Positions 56,775 through 64,000 of a stretch of DNA of 64,000 nucleotides are shown piece after piece. Position 1 is the first letter of the stretch. Each line of letters begins with the position of its first letter. A model generated the notes under the pieces. The model was not told the origin of the DNA and did no database searches. It worked only from the letters and a program-made list of their open reading frames with translations. The stretch is from Neomonachus schauinslandi. Taxonomy: Eukaryota; Chordata; Mammalia; Carnivora; Phocidae. A program made the translations under genes and the position numbers. The stretch covers positions 38,868,608-38,932,607 of the forward strand of contig NC_058410.1 of NCBI RefSeq assembly GCF_002201575.2, given 5' to 3'.

Positions 56775-56920
56775 TAATTTATTCAGTTTAATTCATCTAA
56801 GTATTTACTAACCACCAGTTAGGTCTCAGACTGGACTTGGGGTAGAGATGCAGAGATAAACAAAGCATAGTATATGATGACTTTTTTCCTGAGGCCTTAA
56901 ATTTTAGAAACCAATTAACT
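56775..56920 (-). mobile_element. L2 tail, antisense
   Basis: Plus strand: AATTCATCTAAGTATTTACTAACC, GGGGTAGAGATGCAGAGATAAAC, TTTTTCCTGAGGCCTTAAATTTTAG. Confidence 0.6.
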
Positions 56921-57448
56921 CATCTTTAAAAAGAGGAAAATAATTGTTATTCTGATTTTATATAGATTAAGACATCAACCTATATAGATTTAGTTGTTGG
57001 CACTCTGGATGTGAGAAAAATCCAATTTTGAAACCACAGAGCTGTCCACACATGTTAGACTAGAACTTTGTTACTGATACACTTTGGCTTTTGTGTGGTT
57101 CATTTTGTCATTGCAAGCTTCACCTAATGCTTGTCATCACTGAACACAAAGCAATGGGTAAATAGGATGGGAGGTAATCAGCCAGACACTGACATACTAT
57201 ACCCTTGCCTTTGGGTCTGATGTTTTGTTTAAATGACTAGGGGGAAGTGCTGAACATTCTGAAGCATTTCAGTTCATATATTCAGTTTCATGCAAAGGGG
57301 CAAGGGAGTCCTGTCCTATACTCTGCAAGAAACACAGTGACTGAAGAAAATTTTAATTAGTCCCAAATTTCATTTTGTAGAAGACTGAGGACCCAAGACA
57401 TCACTCCTTGCTTATCATCACTCTACTGTGAAATGTAAGTCTAAAAAA
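56921..57448. other. Unassigned DNA
   Basis: No recognised feature. Confidence 0.5.
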
Positions 57449-57497
57449 ATATGTGTGTATATGCATATATGTATATACACATACACCCATATATATC
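57449..57497 (+). repeat. Alternating TA/TG/CA simple repeat
   Basis: TATGTGTGTATATGCATATATG then GTATATACACATACACCCATATATATCAC, alternating purine-pyrimidine. The frame 57401-57688 (minus) uses it. Confidence 0.85.
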
Positions 57498-58604
57498 ACA
57501 GTTTTTAGCAAGAGCTCCATAAATATAGAGTATAAATATGAGAAAAGGCAGTTGAGAGGAAGCCTTGACCTTGGCTTCTCAACAGAACTACCTATAGATA
57601 GGATGAACATATAATATATCCAAACGGGGATATTTTTAGAGTGAATTACAATAGAATAACAAGGGAAGATCAGTACTGACCTGAGCAAACAAGGATTTAT
57701 TACTTTAGCTCTAGAGAGTTAAAAATTTAAATTCACAGTTTTAGGAGACACTGTGAATCTGGCTAGGAGCCTGGGAATCTTTATGTTTAGAAAGATCTAA
57801 GAGTGGTTACGATCACACATGATTGAGACAGAGATTGGCTGCGTTGGTGCAGAGCCGCATCAGCGGGAGGAAGCCTCTCAACAGCCTCAAGGAATGCTGA
57901 GAGGCTGTCAGTGGTTAAGGGGCTGCCCTCTCAAGGCTCCTCGAAGAACCTTGTCCATCTCCCTGACATGCCCAGTCCTGTTGACAGCCTTGTCCTACAA
58001 CAGGCCCTTAAAAGTGTCCAGTAGGGCCTCTTATACCTCCTAGCTGGCTATAAGAAAGCACATTCAGATGTCCAGCCTTTTCCATTTGTGACACAGGTCT
58101 CACTTGGCCAGGTATTTGGCATTATGATATTATTTTCTACAGTAATTATCTCCTTTGGGCTATATTCTTGCAATGTCAGGTATATTATTTTTAAATAGTC
58201 AGCAAAAGTGAAATTAATGAGTCTTGGCCATCCAGTAACATCAATAGCTAATAGTTAGAAATCAAGTTAAAGGGAATTTAAAAAGTAAGTAAAAGAGTCA
58301 AACCGCTGTGAGCAACTGTGTATCACAAGCAAATACTATCCTCACACATTAGGTCTTGTTCATCTCAATGATTTTTTTTTGGTTAATGCTGACTATTGAT
58401 TATACTTTGATAAAGAGGTATAAATTTAATTACTAAGTGACATCACATTATCAGTATAATCTTATTTAGTCTTATATAGAACCATTTGTTCTTGGCCAAT
58501 ATGATCAAGTATTGTACTTGAATGTGCTTTTAATCTTCCTTGGATACTTCTCAGTTTCCTGGTCATGTCAGCTTTTTTAGTTTGCTACCACATTTTTTTT
58601 TTAA
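57498..58604. other. Unassigned DNA; 57810-58060 is GC-richer
   Basis: 57830-58050 is a locally GC-richer, non-repetitive segment with a GCCTCTCA/TGAGAGGC hairpin (about 57870-57904). I recognise no exon or repeat in it. Confidence 0.4.
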
Positions 58605-59800
58605 TTTATAGTTTATTCAAATAACATATATTGATTGCCCAGGACATGCTAGATGACAAGATTACAACAGTGAATAAGTTCACCAAATTTACTGTGTTCA
58701 TGAATTTTAGTTTCTAGGTCTGGGAGACAGATGTTTAATACATATAAGCAAGTACTACGAAGACAACTCATGGTGATAAAAGTACTTCTGTTACGTTCCC
58801 AGAAAATAGCTAGTACAGATAATTCGTACTTATTGAACATTTTCACTGTATGAGCCCCAAACTAAGAATGTTACTCCCATGGAATCATTTCATATTTATA
58901 TTAACTTTTTGAAGTTAGTATAATTAATATTCTGATTTTACTAATGGGGAGACTAAGCGAGAAAAATAGAATAACTGGCTTAGTCATTCAGGTAGTCAGG
59001 GTAAAAGCCAAGATTTAAAGCCACCCTAGCTAATGGTTCAAGCTTCTCATGTAAGCCCATGCATGGCAGATAGGGTGATGAAAACAAAGTAACTGAGAGG
59101 GAAGTATACTGTAAGTGTTAGAAGTATAGAGATGGAGACGGATGGAAACAAGGCACAGGATCAGAAAAGCTCTCCCGGACACTAGCACTGGAGACAGGTG
59201 TGCAGTTAAATAGAGTTTTGCCAAGAAAAGTAGGGATAGAGGGACACCGCAGGCAGAGGGAACGCCATGTGTGGGGAGGCAAGAGCACGCCCATCAGATC
59301 CTGTGTGAGAGGAATATGAGGATGAGGGGCGACAGGAGGTGGGGGAAGATGGGGAGTGATAAAAGTAGAGACAGGCAGAGGTCAAGCTGTGGAGAGCTTG
59401 TATACTACACTAGAGAGTTTGATTTTACTCTGTAGCTAACAGGGAGCCACTGAAGTGTATCAAGCAGGTAAATGACCTTATACAATTTGCCCTTTTAGAA
59501 AGATCATTCTGTTGCCAGTGGTTGAAAATGGATTGAAGAGTCAGACAGGCAGCAAAGAAAAGAGTTTGAGAAAGTTTATCTGTGGGTCAGTCAAGGGTCA
59601 TGATTTATGTCAGCCAGTCACTGTGGGGATGGATATTATCTCTAGTAATGATAGTAGGGGGGCATAATTTCTATCACTTGGAGGCTGGGAAGGGACAGGG
59701 AGTTTGGGGAGAAGTCCTAATGGAATCCCCAGTTTCTGGCGTGACGGACTGGCTGAATGGCGCTGTTATCAGGGGAACAGCAGAATCAAGTGAAGGAGAT
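58605..59800 (-). mobile_element. L2 LINE, antisense, split by a MIR
   Basis: Plus strand: GTTTATTCAAATAACATATATTGATTGCCC, ACAACAGTGAATAAG, GGTCTGGGAGACAGATG (to about 58775); after the MIR, CGCAGGCAGAGGGAACGCC, GAGAGCTTGTATACTAC, AACAGGGAGCCACTGAAG, AAAGATCATTCTGTTGCC and CCCCAGTTTCTGGCGTGAC. Order and direction fit one long L2. Confidence 0.7.
58825..59030 (-). mobile_element. MIR SINE, antisense, within L2
   Basis: Plus strand: TTATTGAACATTTTCACTGTATGAGCC, GGAATCATTTCATATTTATATTAAC, TTTTACTAATGGGGAGACTAAGCG, TCATTCAGGTAGTCAGGG, in complement order. Confidence 0.75.
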
Positions 59801-59814
59801 CAGGCCCATTGCTA

Positions 59815-59965
59815 ACTGACAGACTTCTTTCCTCATCTACAAAATGAGGAGAAAAACAGTATTTACCTCATTGACTGTGGTGAGAACTAATGAACTATAA
59901 ATTGTCTAAGCCATTTAGGATAATTCTAATACATGACAGAAAACCATTTACTATTTTAATGTCAT
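59815..59965 (+). mobile_element. MIR SINE 3' half, sense
   Basis: CTTTCCTCATCTACAAAATGAGGAG, CAGTATTTACCTCATTGACTG, GGTGAGAACTAATGAAC. Confidence 0.65.
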
Positions 59966-61447
59966 AGGCAACAGATTTTACATCATTTTGTTGCTCACTC
60001 TTTTTCACCATGGCTTAGGATAACAAATACTCCTCATTAGATTATCACCCCAAATAAACTGATGTCGGCAATATGAATTTATACAAAGAAGTCTGAAATT
60101 TGTAATAGGAACTAAATGTTGCTCTCCTCGGGACATTGCATTAAATAGCATGTTTTCGTCCTTTTGATAGATATCAGGGCATTGTTTTCTTCTGCTTATT
60201 CCATATGTGGCATATAGGTGAGGAGAGAACAACCCCATAGCTCTACCAAAGTGCCCTGCTTTCCATTCTCTGCCATTAGCCATGAGCTTCTGACAGAGAA
60301 TCACATGACATGAACTACCTCAATACAGCAGAGCTTGAGCAGACCTGAAAGGACTAATCAGGGGAAATCCTCAAGACAGATCTCCCAAGCCATGTACACA
60401 TTATACAGAACTATACCAGAGTGGGCTGGCCCATCAAACAGAGCAGGGTTTCAGCCCATCTTCGTTTCAATTGGGCTAGTTGCCTGTCTGCTGATTTCAG
60501 TTACAACTGATAGAAAAAAGTCAGAAAATGAGTAAAATATAAATTGCCCATACATTAATTGTTCCCTTTTTTCCACTTGGAGAGGAAGCATCATCAAATA
60601 TAGAAACAATATCAACTGTACTTTCTCCTTCCCAGAGTCAGTAGTCCTTAAATAATGTATCGATTGGATATAGAATTACAGTAAAGCATTTGTCTTATAC
60701 CTTTTATATGAATGCAAAAAGAATTAGGTAACTATATATTACCTCAATCATAAGTCTGACAAAGAGAAAAAAAAAAAAAAGAAAGACTGTTCCTAATAAC
60801 TATCTACAATCTAAGTACCTCTAAATTCAAATACACTGTTTTGGTTGCACTGTTTACTACTATAAATAAAGTGATCAATTAATTTAATGTGACTGAAAAC
60901 AGAGAAGACATATCTTCCTTGCCTTACAGGTAGGTGATAAGCACAAAATGTGTGTGTAAGTTCTAAAGCACTGAGAAGCTTAGAATCAAATAATGCAAAT
61001 GTTAATGTATGCAAATACTTATGCCTGGCTTAAAAGTAACATTTACAGATGAAGATTCCTGACCAGTGTTAAGTAGAAATTAAATTATTTTTTGTCCCTA
61101 AAGAATACAAGCAACTAACACTTTTAAAGTTCTCAAAACTTTTTCTATTTTATTTTTCTTTATTATTGACTTTATCTACTTTTTCTTCATTATTCGGCAC
61201 CCACCAAATTACTCTCCTTAATGGTAGACATGAAGATATTCAAGTCTGTGTCAAGTAGGTGCTACAGAAAAATTGAGCTAAATGTATGATATCTCACTCT
61301 TGGGTTTGGGGTACAGATCCCAGGAGTTTACATTAGTTAGAATATAGTTCAGTGATGTAAGATGTAGACAACAAAATACATAATGTCTAAAACTCAAGAG
61401 TTTATTTCTTGTATCATAACAGTTCCTAATAAACAGGTGGATTTCTT
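59966..61447. other. Unassigned DNA
   Basis: About 1.5 kb without recognised genes or transposons; an A18-type run lies near 60768. The frame at 60005-60304 (minus, 99 residues) matches nothing I recognise. Confidence 0.5.
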
Positions 61448-62305
61448 CCACAACAGTGGTTCTCAAAATGTTTTATCTCAAGACCTGTTTACACTCCTAA
61501 ATATTATTGAAGATTCTAAGGAGTTTTGTTTACATGTATTATCTATCAATATTGATAGACTTAAAAATTAAAACCGAGCAAATAAGAAATATGTATCAAT
61601 TCATTTTAAAGTAATAATAAACCTACTACATGTTAATATCAATCATATATTTTTATGAAAAATGATTATATTTTCCCCAAACAAAAATTTGATGAGAAGT
61701 GTGATATTGTTTTGTGAATCTCTTTGATGTCTGGGGTAATAGAAGACAACTGGACTTCATGTCTGTTTCTCCATTGGATCTCTTGTGACATTGTTTTAGT
61801 TGTAATATATTTTTTAAAATATAGTCTCATGATGTATTACACACAAAGGGAAAAGGAGTCTCATAGCCTTTTCAGATATTTTTAAATATTTCAAACCATA
61901 GTGAATATTCTTCTTTGATACTATACCCGGACTTGACAAGTGGTAGCTTTTTAAAGGTTAGTTGTGATGTGGAATCTGGACCATATCAATGAACTTTCAT
62001 ACTCTTTTATATTAAAATCCAATTGTGTGTCTTGTAGTTTGAATAGATCTTTTATCCCTGGATGATTTGTTACATCATGTGTGGAATCATTTGGAAATTT
62101 TTGATTTACTGAGTTACGCAGATGTCCCAAATGTTAACTTACTTTGTTATATAATATCAAAAAGCCACATTTACTAATATCACTGATTTTTTTCAGTGTT
62201 ATTATGAAAATTTTTTCAGTTTTGAGTTACAAACCTCCTGAAGGGACCTCTGGAATCCTGAGGAGTTCTCAAATGATACTTAATGCACCACTGCTCCATA
62301 CAAAT
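61448..62305 (+). mobile_element. hAT-like (MER1-group) DNA transposon, subfamily unassigned
   Basis: Begins CAGTGGTTCTCAAAATG, a hAT-Charlie-type terminus, followed by TCAAGACCTGTTTACACTCC, TATCTATCAATATTG, TCAAAAAGCCACATTTACTAATATCAC and CACTGATTTTTTTCAGTGTTATTATG. A degraded complementary end (CCTGAGGAGTTCTC, CCACTG) lies at about 62265-62293. Confidence 0.6.
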
Positions 62306-62845
62306 GACTCAGAGGCCCTGGCTCCTAGTTTGTAGCTTTCCTATCTTCCTCAAAATCTCATTTTATCTACATCCAGGTAAAAGAAGGATAAAGAGTCTAG
62401 ACAACACCTGATTCTCAAGAATTCATTTCCCTGAAATGACACACATTATTTCTGCTTGTATTCCGTGACTGTGAACTATTTATATAGTTACATTTAAGTG
62501 CAAGGGAAGGGGGGCAGGGAATGTATGTAGCCCCTGGAAAATATCTGATCATCCTGTTGCTAAAATGTTCTCAAATCATAGCTGTATATGTGATGGGCTG
62601 CAGGAGGAATTCTTTCAACCTCATCTGTTTGACAATCCAATATTTACTTCTTAAGGAATTCTAAACATGGATGAACAAAGAGAAGGTAGGTTGTCACAAA
62701 TGAGATGCAGCCATAATTCTGATGCATCACTGAATCACCAGGACACAAGTAGCCAAAATAGCTGCATCTTGTTTCTATTCATATTTGCATTAATCACTCA
62801 ACATTGCAACAGGCTCCTCAGGATTTCTTTCTTGCAACTTTATTA
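62306..62845. other. Unassigned DNA
   Basis: No recognised feature. Confidence 0.5.
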
Positions 62846-62861
62846 GAAAATTAAAAAGTGC

Positions 62862-63040
62862 TGGGGCACCTCGATGGCTCAGTTGGTTAAGCGTCTGCCT
62901 TCGGCTCAGGTCATGATCCCAGGGTCCTGGGACCCAGCCCTGTGTAGGGCTTCCTGCTCAGCAGGGAGTATACTTCTCCCTCTCCCTCTGCCCCTCCCCC
63001 TCGCTCATGCTGTTCTTTCAAATAAATAAAATCTTAAAAA
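62862..63040 (+). mobile_element. CAN SINE, sense
   Basis: GGGGCACCTCGATGGCTCAG, GGTCATGATCCCAGGGTCC, AAATAAATAAAATCTTAAAAA. Duplication GAAAATTAAAAAGTGC (62846-62861) and GAAATTAACAAGTGC (63041-63055). Confidence 0.95.
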
Positions 63041-63055
63041 GAAATTAACAAGTGC

Positions 63056-64000
63056 ATATAGTAAAAATGTGTAAAATAGTTTCAGAGGATATATAAATTG
63101 AAAAGTAAAATTCTCCCTCTGTTCTAGTACTTGAACCCTTACTCTTCTTTTTGGTAAATTCAGTGAAAATTCTGGCATTTCTTCCAGAATTTTTATTTAT
63201 TTCTTTAAAATTAAAAAAAAAAGTCAGACTAATAGAGAAATGACTCTGGTAAGGAACAGTGGGATTTTACAAGACAAAGGGGCTGCAGTAATATTTCACA
63301 AAGATAAGCCAAGTTTCATTCTTAATGTCTTTCCTGGTGTGCAAGTGACATTGTAGTTCTAACACCAGACTTCTTGATGGATTTTTCAAAATAGATACCT
63401 GACACATTTTCCTCTGTTAGAGGTACAGTACTGATTTGATGATCAGAGAAGTAAGCTTCTATATACTCTTAGACTTTTTTCCGAGCCTACAAGTAAAGTC
63501 CTCCTTTTGCATGTACAGAGCTACTGTAATCATTATCTTTACTGGATGTAAAATCTGTATCAGGGTCCAAAAAGAGACACAGAAAGCACTTTAGGGATTG
63601 GAAACTGAACTGATATAGCAGGGAATTAATTATATATATGAAAACAGAACTGAGAAGATGAACTGAGGATGTGGAAGAAGACCAAAGACTGGCAGCAGCA
63701 GGAAGCTACCCCCAATCCTAGGCTGAAGACAGACCATAGGGATAGTGCTACTGGAACCCCGGAATGGAGGCCACCATTAGAATCTGGAACCATATCCGTT
63801 ATGACCAACAAGACACAGAGGAGATGTGGTCATGGTTGGGATCTCTGGCACACAGGGAGAGAAAAAGAAATATCTGGATTCTCATTTCTTTTTGCCAGTT
63901 TTCCACCAATCTTAAGAGTACCTGTCATTGGCTAAACTCAGAGAGAAGCCAGATGACCCAGAGCCTGAATGGGTCAGCTCTCTTGAGATTTAGAGTAGAG
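63056..64000. other. Unassigned DNA; 63570-63960 may be an unnamed repeat
   Basis: 63570-63960 has purine-rich, repeat-like text (AGCAGGGAATTAATTATATA, AGACTGGCAGCAGCAGGAAG, TAGGCTGAAGACAGACC). The 88-residue frame 63669-63935 shows no domain and I do not call it a gene. Confidence 0.35.

Overview
This window is vertebrate nuclear DNA from a carnivoran mammal. The evidence is the many copies of the tRNA-derived carnivore SINE (CAN SINE), with its GGCGCCTGGGTGGCTCAG head, GATCGAGCCC B-box region, CT-rich middle and AAATAAATAAAATCTTT tail. Two L1 copies also end in carnivore-type L1 3' UTR sequence. The SINE head is the form usual in bears, seals and mustelids, not the SINEC_Cf form that dominates in dog, so a non-canid caniform is most likely; I cannot narrow it further. 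No protein-coding gene, spliced exon, tRNA, rRNA or CpG island could be supported. Nearly all short open frames lie in repeats or are chance. The window looks like intergenic or deep intronic DNA, AT-rich and dominated by retrotransposons.

Layout. 1-11000: a MaLR LTR, fragments of L2 and MIR, an MLT1 LTR, simple repeats, and a repeat-poor stretch at about 4815-6050 that may hold a conserved non-coding element. 11190-15180: an old L1 in antisense, broken by two SINEs and carrying an 84-bp inverted copy of its own sequence. 15270-16880: a nested SINE pair, an MLT1 LTR and a MIR. 18150-18710: a 5'-truncated L1 with target-site duplications and an unexplained 3' extension. 21345-21905: a probable solo LTR. 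23660-27903: an old L1 with a 5' inversion. 27930-34720: a SINE-rich block with old L1 pieces, two hAT-type elements and a very short processed insertion that appears to come from antisense L1 RNA. 35100-38890: mostly unassigned, with MER5, MIR, L2 and one young-looking SINE. 38890-46905: a long, near-complete but dead L1 with nested SINEs, a nested younger L1 tail and several microsatellite expansions. 47000-64000: L2, MIR, MaLR, MLT2-type LTR, MER5, MER20, SINEs and unassigned DNA.

No genes act together here. The interest is in the insertion and rearrangement record: twin-priming inversion, a possible 3' transduction, antisense-L1 retroposition, repeated SINE-into-SINE insertion at the same tail position, and several inverted local copies that suggest template switching. 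Family names rest on recognition by eye without a repeat library, so subfamily names and edges are approximate.
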